This document shows positions 36,414-45,049 of a DNA stretch of 64,000 bases, one piece after another; position 1 is the stretch's first letter; the number at the start of each line of letters is the position of its first letter. The notes below the pieces were generated by a model, which saw only the letters and a list, made by a program, of their open reading frames with translations, had not been told where the DNA came from and made no database searches. The stretch covers positions 186,001-250,000 of the forward strand of contig CAWUSE010000002.1 in NCBI GenBank assembly GCA_963925805.1, in the 5' to 3' direction. The position numbers and the translations under genes were made by a program. The stretch is from UBA10347 sp905182135. Its GTDB lineage: Bacteria > Actinomycetota > Acidimicrobiia > Acidimicrobiales > UBA10347.

Positions 36414-36890
36414 TCAGCTGGCGACGTCGTTCGGCGGGTCCGCCTCGCCGCCACCGTCTGGGTCAATGGCTGCTTCGCGTTTCTTTAGTTCGGCTTCCCA
36501 CTCAAGTAAGCGTCGCTCCTTGACGGCATTCGTTTCCGTGATGTCAGCGGTTGAGGGCGTGAGCGGCTTAGGAGTCCTGATCTGCTTGCTGCGCGACTGC
36601 CACTCGGCGGAGTCCTCGAAGCCCTTGTTGCGGGGCTGCTGCCTGGACGTACGCGGACGGTAGGTACCCCCCACCTGTAGGCCAGCACCTTCGGGTCTGC
36701 CGAGCAATAGCCAGGCAAGAGCGCCCGGCATCGCAAGAAGGACGACGACAAACAACCAGGTTGTCTTCGGCAGGTTCCGAATCTGCATCGAGTCTGTCCC
36801 GATGCAGTCCAAGATGGCCCAAAACCAGAGCCCAAAGAACACTACGCCGCCGATACCGATGGGAACAATGACAGCAATCATTGAGCCCAT
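36414..36890 (-). CDS. Membrane protein with PLDc_N (cardiolipin synthase N-terminal-like) domain
   Basis: About 158 residues. Two helices (MIAVIVPIGIGGVVFFGLWF and TTWLFVVVLLAMPGALAWLL) surround FWAILDCIGTDSMQIRNLPKT, the PLDc_N pattern also seen in small actinobacterial membrane proteins. The C-terminal 75 residues are charged, ending in a coiled-coil-like EWEAELKKREAAIDPD. I place the start at ATG 36890; the frame is open further upstream but does not look coding. It converges on the sulfatase with only 11 bases between the stops. Function unknown. Confidence 0.72.
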   Translation of the reverse strand: MGSMIAVIVPIGIGGVVFFGLWFWAILDCIGTDSMQIRNLPKTTWLFVVVLLAMPGALAWLLLGRPEGAGLQVGGTYRPRTSRQQPRNKGFEDSAEWQSRSKQIRTPKPLTPSTADITETNAVKERRLLEWEAELKKREAAIDPDGGGEADPPNDVAS

Positions 36891-36966
36891 CAGAACACAT
36901 GGCACAGACAAGGACAAGCAATAACACCCGGATCGGCTAGACGCTCCACTCAGATGTTGGTCTCGC

Positions 36967-37470
36967 TCAACGGTGGACGAACAACACCGCCAAGACCTCG
37001 CCGAAGCAAACCTCAACCTGCTTGGCGTCGCGAACGGTGGTCCGTTCACCCATGATCCCGCTGCATTCGACCGGTTCGTTCTCTGCTCCGAGTTTGTCGC
37101 CAAAAGAGCCTGAGTACCAGCCATAGTCAAAGAGGACTTCAATAGTGCCGATGCCCGACCATTTACCGGCCTCCGAGCCAGTGCCCCGTACCTCGTTGTC
37201 CACGAAGACTCCAGGAACCGAGAAGCCGAAGCCAACTGCACGGACCGACTTCCATTCCCGTGCACTTGGCTTCGGCTGCTATTGGGCCGTGCCCCGTGGC
37301 GAGATTTGCTGGTTCCTCGGCCCCGGAAGCGGTTCGGCGCCATCGCCTATACCGCCGCCAACACTCTCGTTATCGGGTTGGGATTGCGCATCACCACCGT
37401 TGGAGGTGAACACGCCGACCGTGTCATCACTTCCTCACGCTGCACGAGCACGACTAGAGAGCACACTAGC
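36967..37470 (-). pseudogene. Decayed lipoprotein gene
   Basis: In one minus-strand frame a coherent protein can be read: GSDDTVGVFTSNGGDAQS, a Pro/Gly linker, then FSVPGVFVDNEVRGTGSEAG and YGWYSGSFGDKLGAENEPVE, ending at 36967. It is broken by TAG at 37281-37279 and by TGA at 37437-37435, the latter exactly where the lipobox cysteine would be (AA-stop-GSDD). A signal-peptide-like LVCSLVVLV lies just upstream in another frame. So it looks like a secreted lipoprotein gene with a frameshift and two nonsense changes. Only the last 78-100 codons could still be translated. Confidence 0.5.
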
Positions 37471-37716
37471 TATCGGGTGCACGGGGCATCGGGAAACTTC
37501 CTGGTCGATGTCTGCATCCGTATGATGTTCGAGAGCATCAGAATAGTTCCCGCATTCCTGAATTTTTCGTGTTCTACGTCTCATTCGAAACAGCCATGCA
37601 CCCGATATTGCTGAAATTGTCACTGTCAGAGATCCGATAGGCCCTTATCCGGCAAGGCTTCAGCGTTCTACTGAACACAGCGTCTCACCGCCCGGTGCCC
37701 GCAATACCGTGACGGA

Positions 37717-37827
37717 GTGGGATTTGACCCGTCACGAAAACATCAGCGCACCAACTTCGATTACTTCTTCGTAGCCGGTGCCGTCATAATCTGCATTCTG
37801 CTCGTGCTCTGGGCTCTCTTTGGCTAG
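37717..37827 (+). CDS. Possible short single-helix membrane protein
   Basis: A 36-codon frame from GTG 37717 reads VGFDPSRKHQRTNFDYFFVA and continues as one hydrophobic helix (AGAVIICILLVLWALFG) to TAG at 37825. The arrangement of a charged head followed by one helix and codon use like its neighbours suggest a real small protein. The start is uncertain; the frame is open 15 codons further upstream and no clear ribosome binding site is seen. Confidence 0.4.
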   Translation: MGFDPSRKHQRTNFDYFFVAGAVIICILLVLWALFG

Positions 37828-37842
37828 TAGCGGCTCGACCCT

Positions 37843-38946
37843 TCAGCGGTACCCGCCCACCTCGAGTCGCTGCACCACACGGGTTATATCGCATTGACGA
37901 ATCGTGTAACTCAGGAAGGGAGCGAAGCCCATCCCTGCATTCACCGCCAGCATCGACGTGTTCGAATCAGCGTTGCCTGTCTCGATCACGTTCGCATCGG
38001 GCCATTCGCCAATAATGTGATAATACATCTCGGCCTTAAGCCAGCGTCCCAATCCCTGGCGGCGATGCTCAGCAAGTGTTGTTGTCGTCTGCTGAAACAC
38101 GACCCCAGGTGTGTGACCAAACATCGCTACTTCGGTGAGCCCGGCTGCTTTGCCAGCCGAGTCGACCGCCAGAATCACATGCCCAGTTCCGCCGCGGTCT
38201 GCCAATCGGGCTTCGGATGAACGCACACCGAGCTTGTCTAGCGGTTCGTAATTCGCAGCCAGCCCGTCGCTGGGAGCATCTTGCATGCCGTTCAGCGCTG
38301 TTGTGTAGATCTCCATGTAACGATTCGGGCAAGCCCCCACGAACGATCGCATTCGATACCCGTTACTCCGGGCTGTGCTCGCCGCCGCCCAGTTCGCCAT
38401 CGCATCTGCATCGATCGCCGAAATGACAGCGCGGCTGCGACTGCTGCGTTGCACCTCGGACATACCAAAGGCGTTCCAGAAGCTATTCGTAGCCGTCGTG
38501 CGGGGGCCCCAGCCAAGAATCGAATCGCAGCCAGCTTTACGCCCGGCCGAAAGAAGGGCTCGGAGTAGGAGCCGCCCGATGCCGACACGTCGATGACTCG
38601 GGTGGACTTCAACGGTGACGGTCAGCAGATTGGCGTTGGCCGAGGATGTCGGGTGGTGAGACATCCCGATCCCTACGACCGTGTCTGCCACCTTCGCTAT
38701 GACAAGCTGCTCAGCGGTCTGAGCCGGTGCGGACAATAGTTCCGACAATGCTGCGTCTGGGGTCATTAGTGGATCGCTCGGCACCAACTCCTGCCAAATT
38801 ATCGATTTGAGCTCACAGATGCCAGCGACAACTTCGGTGGGCAAGTCAGCTAACGCATTTTCCTCGATCGTCGGGTCCGGCACACCATGATCTGAGCACA
38901 AAGACGCCTCTATCGCTAATGAGACGTGGCCGTTCCTGGCTGTCAC
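37843..38946 (-). CDS. Tandem GNAT N-acetyltransferase
   Basis: A 367-residue protein with two GNAT domains. The N-terminal one has VTVEVHPSHRRVGIGRLLLRALL (acetyl-CoA loop RRVGIG) at about 110-132. The C-terminal one has TTLAEHRRQGLGRWLKAEMY, then ETGNADSNTSMLAVNAGMGF. Tandem GNATs occur in mycothiol synthase and in several antibiotic- or polyamine-modifying enzymes; I cannot choose between them. GTG start at 38946. It is divergent from yraN, with 23 bases between starts, so their control regions overlap. Confidence 0.8.
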   Translation of the reverse strand: MTARNGHVSLAIEASLCSDHGVPDPTIEENALADLPTEVVAGICELKSIIWQELVPSDPLMTPDAALSELLSAPAQTAEQLVIAKVADTVVGIGMSHHPTSSANANLLTVTVEVHPSHRRVGIGRLLLRALLSAGRKAGCDSILGWGPRTTATNSFWNAFGMSEVQRSSRSRAVISAIDADAMANWAAASTARSNGYRMRSFVGACPNRYMEIYTTALNGMQDAPSDGLAANYEPLDKLGVRSSEARLADRGGTGHVILAVDSAGKAAGLTEVAMFGHTPGVVFQQTTTTLAEHRRQGLGRWLKAEMYYHIIGEWPDANVIETGNADSNTSMLAVNAGMGFAPFLSYTIRQCDITRVVQRLEVGGYR

Positions 38947-38969
38947 ACCCTCGATCTAGCGTCGATGTC

Positions 38970-39326
38970 ATGGTGATAAACAAGGAGAAGGCTGCGGCCC
39001 GTGCACTCGGGCAGGCTGGTGAAGATGCTGCGGCAACGTGGTACTGGAAACGGGGCTACACCATCGTTGAGCGCAATTGGCGATGCTTCGAGGGCGAGAT
39101 CGACATCATCGCCAAACGAGGTCACACCATCATTATGTGCGAGGTGAAGACTCGACGTAGCGACCGTTGCATGGACCCAGCACTAGCAATTACCAGATCG
39201 AAACAAGCCAAGGTTCGCACCGCTGCCTATCGATGGCTCGCCAAGCATGGTTCTCGGGGCCAGGTCAGATTCGACGCCGCCCTGGTCGTGAACGGGCGCG
39301 TTCAAATAATCGAGGGAGCGTTCTAG
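38970..39326 (+). CDS. yraN: UPF0102 (YraN) family endonuclease-like protein
   Basis: A 118-residue protein starting at MVINKEKAAARALGQAGEDA. It has the restriction-endonuclease-like core GEDAAATWYWKRGYTIVERN, then EGEIDIIAKRG and MCEVKTRRS, matching the D-ExK type nuclease motif. The cellular role is unknown. In mycobacteria and many others yraN lies beside comM/dprA; here it is separated from them and points the other way. Confidence 0.9.
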   Translation: MVINKEKAAARALGQAGEDAAATWYWKRGYTIVERNWRCFEGEIDIIAKRGHTIIMCEVKTRRSDRCMDPALAITRSKQAKVRTAAYRWLAKHGSRGQVRFDAALVVNGRVQIIEGAF

Positions 39327-39338
39327 CTGGCTATCTGA

Positions 39339-39369
39339 AACAGACGTGTACTAGCGCCACACATCTGTT
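39339..39369. terminator. Bidirectional hairpin between yraN and rplS
   Basis: AACAGACGTGT and ACACATCTGTT pair over 11 positions with one mismatch around a nine-base loop, in the short gap between convergent yraN and rplS. On the plus strand it is followed by CTAGC; on the minus strand by TCAGATAG. Probably terminates both genes. Confidence 0.6.
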
Positions 39370-39409
39370 CTAGCTAGTAGTCGCGGATGTTCTAGCTAGT
39401 AGTCGCGGA
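39366..39409 (-). repeat. Exact 22-bp tandem duplication over the rplS stop
   Basis: TGTTCTAGCTAGTAGTCGCGGA occurs twice in succession (39366-39387 and 39388-39409). Each copy encodes the last residues of L19 (RDY) and its TAG on the minus strand; the second copy downstream is outside the gene. Confidence 0.9.
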
Positions 39410-39743
39410 GTTCCTTGACCTTGGCTGACTTGCCAATGCGGTCACGCAAGTAGAAGAGCTTTGCCCGGCGGACCTTGCCGCGCGTGATGCGCTCGATCTT
39501 TTCCACGATTGGCGTGTGTACAGGGAACGTTCGCTCGACGCCAACGCCGAAGCTGACCTTGCGAACCGTGAACGTTTCGTGCACACCAGCGCCTTGACGC
39601 TTGATGACAACGCCTTCGAACACTTGGATGCGTTCCTTGTCGCCCTCGACTACGCGAGCGTGGACCTTGATCGTGTCACCCGGGCCGAAGTCGGGGATGT
39701 CGTCGCGAAGGCTTGCCTTGTCGATGAAGTCGGTGGGCTGCAT
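39396..39743 (-). CDS. rplS: 50S ribosomal protein L19
   Basis: A 115-residue L19 of the large subunit. I start at ATG 39743 (MQPTDFIDKASLRDDIPDFG), preceded by TTGGAG at good spacing, not at the in-frame ATG four codons upstream. Family core: FGPGDTIKVHARVVEGDKER, GVVIKRQGAGVHETFTVRK, FPVHTPIVEKIERITRGKVR. trmD and rimM lie upstream, as in most bacteria; rnhB and lepB, which often follow rplS, are absent here. Confidence 0.95.
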   Translation of the reverse strand: MQPTDFIDKASLRDDIPDFGPGDTIKVHARVVEGDKERIQVFEGVVIKRQGAGVHETFTVRKVSFGVGVERTFPVHTPIVEKIERITRGKVRRAKLFYLRDRIGKSAKVKELRDY

Positions 39744-39872
39744 AACAAACTCCAAGAGAAACAGACCGGGGACACCCGGTACTACAGCCGATCATCGTAT
39801 CGTCCCGACCCAACATTCAGCCTCAATGAGCCAAATTAGAGCGCTGATACACGAAATGAGCGCAGCACGTTC

Positions 39873-40601
39873 TTATTTTGGGTCGAGATTGAACTCTGCC
39901 AGGAGTTTTTTGTCGACAGAGGACAGGCCGCCGCGGGTCTCAATCAGGTCAGGACGGCGTTCGACCGTGCGGGCTAACGCTTGCGCTCGGCGCCAACGTT
40001 CGACCTTGCCATGATCACCGCTTCGGAGTACGCCGGGCACATCCATACCTCGGAACTCTGCAGGTCGGGTGTAGTGCGGGTATTCAAGCAGGCCGGTCAT
40101 GAATGACTCATCACCTGCCGAGTCATCGTTGCCCATCACGCCAGGCACAAGCCGCGCTACGGCCTCGATAATCACCAGCGCAGCGACCTCGCCGCCAGCA
40201 AGGACGAAATCGCCAATCGAGACTGCGCTGTCGCAGAGTTCGGTAGCGATGCGTTCGTCCACGCCTTCGTAACGGCCGCACAACATCGAGAATCCGCCAG
40301 ACTCGACGAGTTCGAGAGCCATATCTTGGTCAAAGCGGCGCCCACTTGGGCTCATGAGCAGCAGCGGTCGGGGCGCCTCGACCGATTCGACCGCAGCAAA
40401 GATCGGCTCAGGCATGAGCACCATGCCCGCTCCCCCACCAAACGGCGCATCGTCGACAGCCTTGTGGCGGCCCGCGGCTTCTTTGCGCAGGTCGTGGGCG
40501 TTGATCTCGATGAGTTCGTTTTGCTGCGCCTTACCCAGCAGCGACTCGCCGACGAAGTTATCGATCAGCGAGGGGAACACCGTGAACACGTCAATGCGCA
40601 T
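39873..40601 (-). CDS. trmD: tRNA (guanine(37)-N1)-methyltransferase
   Basis: A 242-residue SPOUT methyltransferase that methylates G37. I start at ATG 40601 (MRIDVFTVFPSLIDNF); the longer frame overlaps rimM. Knot motifs are LLLMSPSGRRFDQ, CGRYEGVDERI and SIGDFVLAGGE, then LLEYPHYTRPAEFRGMDVPG. Lies between rimM and rplS. Confidence 0.95.
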   Translation of the reverse strand: MRIDVFTVFPSLIDNFVGESLLGKAQQNELIEINAHDLRKEAAGRHKAVDDAPFGGGAGMVLMPEPIFAAVESVEAPRPLLLMSPSGRRFDQDMALELVESGGFSMLCGRYEGVDERIATELCDSAVSIGDFVLAGGEVAALVIIEAVARLVPGVMGNDDSAGDESFMTGLLEYPHYTRPAEFRGMDVPGVLRSGDHGKVERWRRAQALARTVERRPDLIETRGGLSSVDKKLLAEFNLDPK

Positions 40602-40632
40602 GCTTACACCACTCGACTGCGTTGCAGGGTCG

Positions 40633-41121
40633 TCACGGCTTATCGGCATCGATGGGGTCGAACAGTCCATCAGGCAGATCGACCACGATCGTGCCATCAT
40701 CTCGCCATTCCACATAGAACGTGAGTGGGATGAACCTGTCACCTTCAAGCACCAGAATATCGCTGGCTGGATTCTCGAGCACCGACTCGACCAGGCCTAG
40801 GGCCTGACCGTCAACGTCGATGACGTGGGCGCCGATCAGCTCGTGTACCCAGAGCGTGTCTGGATCTTGGATTGGATCGCCGAACAGCATGGTGCCGCGA
40901 GCGGCATCGGCGGCTTCGCGACCCCTGATCTCGGCGAACTCAACAATGAAACGATGCTGGTGGGGTCGTGATTTCTTAACGGTGAAGTTAAATCCATCGT
41001 CACGAAACAAAACCGCACCTACGTCGAGACGTTCGGTGCGGTCGCTTAAGAGTGTGACCACCACGTCACCAAGGACGCCATGGGCTTTGTCAATCTTGCC
41101 GACCTCAAGCCTTACCGACAT
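40633..41121 (-). CDS. rimM: Ribosome maturation factor RimM
   Basis: A 162-residue factor for 30S maturation. It has VGKIDKAHGVLGDVVVTLLS at the N-terminus, the PRC-barrel part DTLWVHELIGAHVIDVDGQA, and IPLTFYVEWRDDGTIVVDLP with the DGLFDP end. Located between khpA and trmD, standard order. Confidence 0.93.
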   Translation of the reverse strand: MSVRLEVGKIDKAHGVLGDVVVTLLSDRTERLDVGAVLFRDDGFNFTVKKSRPHQHRFIVEFAEIRGREAADAARGTMLFGDPIQDPDTLWVHELIGAHVIDVDGQALGLVESVLENPASDILVLEGDRFIPLTFYVEWRDDGTIVVDLPDGLFDPIDADKP

Positions 41122-41135
41122 GTGGTCAGGCTGAG

Positions 41136-41390
41136 TCAGTCGACGAATTCGACGTCGACGGCAGTGCCGTCTTTGGCGGCAGCGGCACGAACGAGAGCGC
41201 GAATGGCGTGTGCGGTTCGACCGCGCTTGCCAATCACACGACCCATGTCGCCATCACCAACGCTAACATCGAAACGAATCGTGTCGCCGTCTTCACTCGT
41301 GTCAATACTGACTGCGTCAGGGTTCTCGACGATCGAAGCAACAACATGGCGCAAGAGGTCTTGCGCCTCGGGTGCCAGGTCAGCGCTCAT
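41136..41390 (-). CDS. khpA: KH domain RNA-binding protein KhpA
   Basis: An 84-residue single KH-domain protein. The GxxG motif is GRVIGKRGRTAHAIRALVRA. KhpA binds RNA, often with KhpB, and affects cell division in Gram-positive bacteria. It overlaps the rpsP stop by four bases and precedes rimM, the conserved rpsP-khpA-rimM-trmD-rplS set. Confidence 0.93.
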   Translation of the reverse strand: MSADLAPEAQDLLRHVVASIVENPDAVSIDTSEDGDTIRFDVSVGDGDMGRVIGKRGRTAHAIRALVRAAAAKDGTAVDVEFVD

Positions 41391-41758
41391 TCTTCTTCGC
41401 CGGCGTCAGCTGTATCAGCTGCAGCATCCTCGTCGGCATCGTCATCGGCGTCCGCAGCAGGAGCTGCTGGCGTGTCGACTACGAACGGTGCTGGCGCAGC
41501 TTCTCCGGTGAACTCGGACCAGGCCCCACTCACCGTGAGAAGCTTCTGGACTCGCTCAGTCGGCTGTGCGCCGTTCTTTAGCCAGCCAACAGCCTTCTCA
41601 TTGTTGATCTCGATCACCGATGGTTCTGAACGAGGGTTATAGAACCCTAGAACCTCGATGAACCGTCCATCGCGGGGTGACCGCGAGTCGGCAGCAACGA
41701 CGCGGTACGTCGGTTGCTTCTTTTTGCCCATACGCATCAGGCGGAGCTTTACAGCCAC
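41387..41758 (-). CDS. rpsP: 30S ribosomal protein S16 with acidic tail
   Basis: A 123-residue S16: MAVKLRLMRMGKKKQPTYRV, DSRSPRDGRFIEVLGFYNPR and INNEKAVGWLKNGAQPTERV. The last 38 residues are an Ala/Asp/Glu-rich tail not found in shorter homologs. Overlaps khpA by four bases. Confidence 0.95.
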   Translation of the reverse strand: MAVKLRLMRMGKKKQPTYRVVAADSRSPRDGRFIEVLGFYNPRSEPSVIEINNEKAVGWLKNGAQPTERVQKLLTVSGAWSEFTGEAAPAPFVVDTPAAPAADADDDADEDAAADTADAGEEE

Positions 41759-41931
41759 GTTCTATTCCTCTCGACGGTTCGGCTTGTTCGCAGTGGGCCG
41801 TCGGTCCCAGCGACCCAGCAGTGTGCCTTGAAAACAGCTGCATTGGTGCTCTTGCGACAAAGAAACCTGCGTTTAGGTCTGCTTCGCTGACATTCCGTGA
41901 ACTGTCTTGGCGAATTATCGACGCCAGGGGT

Positions 41932-43422
41932 TCACGAATCTTGCGACTTTAAGTTGCTCAGCAACGCCGCAACTTCTTCGTTTTGCTCCAGATCGTCGAG
42001 GCCAGGAAGGACAAGCTTTCGCTTCCCTTCGCTCTTTGTGGGCGTTGTGCGGCCAGCCTGGGGGTTGCCACTCCGTTGGCCGGACTTGCCCTTCTTGCCC
42101 TTGACACTCTTCCTTTTGGCCCGCTTGATGCTCTTGGTGCCCATACCACCCATTTTCTTGAGCATCTTCTGCATTTGCTTGAACTGATTGATCAGCTGGC
42201 TGACCTCGTTCTCGCGTGTGCCGCTACCAGCGGCAATGCGACCACGGCGCGACCCGTCAATAAGGTCGGGTTTTTCGCGTTCTTTGGGCGTCATCGAGCG
42301 AATGATTGCCTCAACTCGAGCGACCTGGCGATCATCGATCTCCTGGTTCTTGAGTTCTTTAGGCATGCCCGGCATCATGCCGAGCAGGTTGTTCAACGGA
42401 CCCATCTTCTTGAGCTGCTGCATTTGCTGTAAGAAGTCCTCGAGCGTGAATTCGCCTTGGAGGATGCGAGTCGCAGCTGCTTCGGCTTCGTCCTCTTCGT
42501 AGACCGCTTCGGCCTTCTCGATAAGTGTAAGCATGTCGCCCATACCCAAAATGCGGCCAGCGAGCCGGTCAGGGTGGAACTGTTCGAAGTCTTCAAGCTT
42601 TTCGCCGGTCGAAGCAAACGCAATGGGCTTGCCTACAACCTCTTTCACCGAAAGAGCAGCGCCGCCTCGAGCGTCGCCGTCGAGCTTGGTCAAGATCACG
42701 CCATCGAGTGACAGTGTCTCGTTGAACGCATGAGCGGTGTTCACCGCGTCCTGGCCGGTCATCGCGTCAATCACCAGGAACGTATAGTCCGGTTGCACAA
42801 CGTCGCTGATCTCGCCAATTTCGGCCATAAGTTCCTGGTCGATCGACAAACGGCCAGCGGTGTCGATAATGACGACGTCGCGGCCAGTGTTCTTTGCCTC
42901 TTCCAAGGCGGCCCGAGCGACAGAAACAGGATCGCTTGGCTCGCTGAAGACGGGAACACCGACTTGTGCGCCCAACGTCCGTAGCTGTTCGACGGCTGCA
43001 GGGCGTTGCAAGTCAGCGCCGACCAGCAGCGGGTTTCGGCCCTGGCTCTTGAACCACAGTGCGAGCTTGCCGGTGTTGGTCGTCTTGCCGGCGCCTTGAA
43101 GCCCTGCCATCAGAACAACTGTTGGAGGCTTGGATGCATAGGTGATCTGCATCGTTTCGCCACCGAGCGTCGCAATGAGCTCTTCGTGAACGATCTTGAC
43201 GATCTGTTGTGCCGGATTCAGTGCCTCGTGGACACCAGCACCGATAGCGCGTTCGCGAACCCGGTCACGAAATCCCTTGACAACCGAAACATTGACGTCG
43301 GCCTCGAGCAGCGCGACCCGGATCTCGCGGAGGGCCTCGTCAACATCGGATTCGCGCAGCTTGCCCTTGCTGCGCAGCCCCTTGAAGATGTTCTCGAAAC
43401 GATCGGAAAGCGAATCAAACAT
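41932..43422 (-). CDS. ffh: Signal recognition particle protein Ffh
   Basis: A 496-residue SRP GTPase that binds signal peptides and SRP RNA. N domain, then G domain with GLQGAGKTTNTGKLA, DTAGRLSIDQ and TKLDGDARGGAAL, then the methionine-rich M domain (FLQQMQQLKKMGPL, MPGMPKELK, RIAAGSGTRENEVSQL). The C-terminus is Lys-rich with a short conserved end. No SRP RNA gene is visible in the window. Confidence 0.95.
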   Translation of the reverse strand: MFDSLSDRFENIFKGLRSKGKLRESDVDEALREIRVALLEADVNVSVVKGFRDRVRERAIGAGVHEALNPAQQIVKIVHEELIATLGGETMQITYASKPPTVVLMAGLQGAGKTTNTGKLALWFKSQGRNPLLVGADLQRPAAVEQLRTLGAQVGVPVFSEPSDPVSVARAALEEAKNTGRDVVIIDTAGRLSIDQELMAEIGEISDVVQPDYTFLVIDAMTGQDAVNTAHAFNETLSLDGVILTKLDGDARGGAALSVKEVVGKPIAFASTGEKLEDFEQFHPDRLAGRILGMGDMLTLIEKAEAVYEEDEAEAAATRILQGEFTLEDFLQQMQQLKKMGPLNNLLGMMPGMPKELKNQEIDDRQVARVEAIIRSMTPKEREKPDLIDGSRRGRIAAGSGTRENEVSQLINQFKQMQKMLKKMGGMGTKSIKRAKRKSVKGKKGKSGQRSGNPQAGRTTPTKSEGKRKLVLPGLDDLEQNEEVAALLSNLKSQDS

Positions 43423-43622
43423 GGTGGTGTGAGGCTAGCGACTATCAAACAGGGCTTGGCGCGCCAGAACGAAGGGTCCAGCGGCTCAGCCGTCAGTGAA
43501 CAGAAGTAAACGCCCGTGCCCATGGACCTGCGTGGGCCCAACAAGCAGGCCCTGCGGTCCAGCCCCACATTGGCGACGAACAAAGGACGAACAAGGGTTG
43601 TCTGGCGGTGAACAGTTGTGAG

Positions 43623-43904
43623 CTACTTGTTACGCCAAGGGCTAGTTAGGGCTCCGAGGATCCGGAATGGGAGCTTTACAAGTTCAGTCAGAACGCTCAC
43701 GACACCATTAACCAGCTTCGCGACAACGGTGATCGGAAGCTTAATGAGTCCAGCCACGAGACGGAAAGGAGCGCCAAACACCGTAGCTATTATGCCGCGT
43801 TTGCTTGACCTCTTCTTGATCTGCTTCGGCGACATGGTCACCGGTGCTGCACCAAGCAACTCTTGAAGCGTGTATCCGCCTAGCCAATCGTTGTTAGCAG
43901 CCAT
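43623..43904 (-). CDS. Unknown 93-residue protein between ftsY and ffh
   Basis: I do not recognise this protein. It begins MAANNDWLGGYTLQELLGAA, has a basic stretch (SPKQIKKRSSKRG), and then long amphipathic hydrophobic segments without charged interruptions (FRLVAGLIKLPITVVAKLVN, VSVLTELVKLPFRILGALTS). A good TAGGAGA precedes the ATG and it starts 12 bases after the ftsY stop, so it is probably translated with ftsY. The segments, with Leu-Pro repeats (KLPITVV, KLPFRIL), suggest membrane-surface association. Its place between the two SRP-pathway GTPases hints at a link with protein targeting, but that is inference. Confidence 0.72.
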   Translation of the reverse strand: MAANNDWLGGYTLQELLGAAPVTMSPKQIKKRSSKRGIIATVFGAPFRLVAGLIKLPITVVAKLVNGVVSVLTELVKLPFRILGALTSPWRNK

Positions 43905-43915
43905 CTTGTGTTCTC

Positions 43916-45049
43916 CTAAGCGAACAGCGCATCGACAAACTCGTGCGCATCGAATTCAACCAGATCTTCACTACCTTCGCCCAAGCCCACGAGCTTGACC
44001 GGGATACCAAGTTCCTTCTGGATCGCAAGCACGATGCCGCCCTTGGCGGATCCGTCCAGCTTGGTCAACACGATGCCAGTCACTTCGACCGCTTCGGTGA
44101 ACTGCTTCGCCTGAATAAGCCCGTTCTGGCCTGTTGTCGCATCGATGACCAGAAGCACCTCCGAGACCTTGCCCTGTGCCTTCTCAGCCACACGGCGGAC
44201 CTTGCGCAGTTCTTCCATCAGATTCGTCTTATTGTGCAGACGGCCAGCAGTATCGGCCAGCACAAGATCAGCATTGACAGCAGCTGCGTGCTCCACAGCG
44301 TCGAAGACGACCGAGCCGGGATCGGCTCCTTCGGCGCCACGTACAAAGCCGGCATCGCTGCGCTCAGCCCAGGTCTCAAGCTGTTCGGCGGCGGCAGCAC
44401 GGAACGTGTCGCCAGCAGCAAGAACGACCTTGCGGCCCTCGTCGGTCTCTCGTTTCGCAAGCTTGCCAATGGTCGTAGTCTTACCCACACCGTTTACGCC
44501 AACGAACAGCCAGATGGCGGGTTTGCCCTCAATAGTCAGGGTGATGTCCATACCGCCTAATGCGAGCTCCATCTCGTCACGCAGCAACATCAGCGCTGCG
44601 TCGAAGTCCTTGGCCTTTTCTTCTTTGGCGCGGTCGCGGACCCGATCGAGAATAGCCATCGTTGTTGGCACGCCGACATCGGCAAGAATCAGGGCTTCTT
44701 CCAACTCTTCCCACGCTTCTTCATCTATCGATCGGCCACGAAGACCCCCAAGTACCCCGGCGAGCCGGTCACGGAACGTTGCCTTTTCGACCGGCTCCGG
44801 TTCCGACTCAACCTCTGGCTCTGGCTCAGCCTCTCGCTCTGGCTCAACCTCTGGCTCTGGCTCAACCTCTGGCTCTGGCTGAACCTCTGGCTCATCTTGG
44901 ACGAGAGCGCCGCTGGGGACATCCGGGGCCGCTACGGCTGTGCGGGGTGGTGTTTTGACCGCCACGTTCTGACGGCGGAAGAAGAACAGTCCAACGCCAA
45001 CAACAGCGAGCGCAAGGACGATAACGATGACGAGAAGAAGAGCGTTCAC
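43916..45049 (-). CDS. ftsY: Signal recognition particle receptor FtsY
   Basis: A 377-residue SRP receptor GTPase. Unlike E. coli FtsY, it starts with a real membrane helix (MNALLLVIVIVLALAVVGVG), followed by a Glu/Pro-rich repeat region (PEPEVEPE units) of about 45 residues. The NG domain has VNGVGKTTTIGKLA, DTFRAAAAEQLE, DTAGRLHNK and TKLDGSAKGG. A membrane-anchored FtsY is usual in actinobacteria. Confidence 0.95.
   Translation of the reverse strand: MNALLLVIVIVLALAVVGVGLFFFRRQNVAVKTPPRTAVAAPDVPSGALVQDEPEVQPEPEVEPEPEVEPEREAEPEPEVESEPEPVEKATFRDRLAGVLGGLRGRSIDEEAWEELEEALILADVGVPTTMAILDRVRDRAKEEKAKDFDAALMLLRDEMELALGGMDITLTIEGKPAIWLFVGVNGVGKTTTIGKLAKRETDEGRKVVLAAGDTFRAAAAEQLETWAERSDAGFVRGAEGADPGSVVFDAVEHAAAVNADLVLADTAGRLHNKTNLMEELRKVRRVAEKAQGKVSEVLLVIDATTGQNGLIQAKQFTEAVEVTGIVLTKLDGSAKGGIVLAIQKELGIPVKLVGLGEGSEDLVEFDAHEFVDALFA

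Noticed and set aside
37405..37440. TGA at the lipobox followed by a hairpin (ACACG/CGTGT, loop GTCGG), as a second selenocysteine site
   Set aside because: Lipidation requires cysteine, the apical loop is only 15 nt from the UGA, an in-frame TAG follows, and the signal peptide is out of frame; a pseudogene explains it better.
43500..43620. Possible SRP RNA gene near ffh
   Set aside because: The conserved GGAAG-type tetraloop region and long pairing are not visible; only short GGGCC/GGCCC pairs.
44145..44882. 245-codon plus-strand Ser-rich frame
   Set aside because: It is antisense to ftsY, which has all G-domain motifs.
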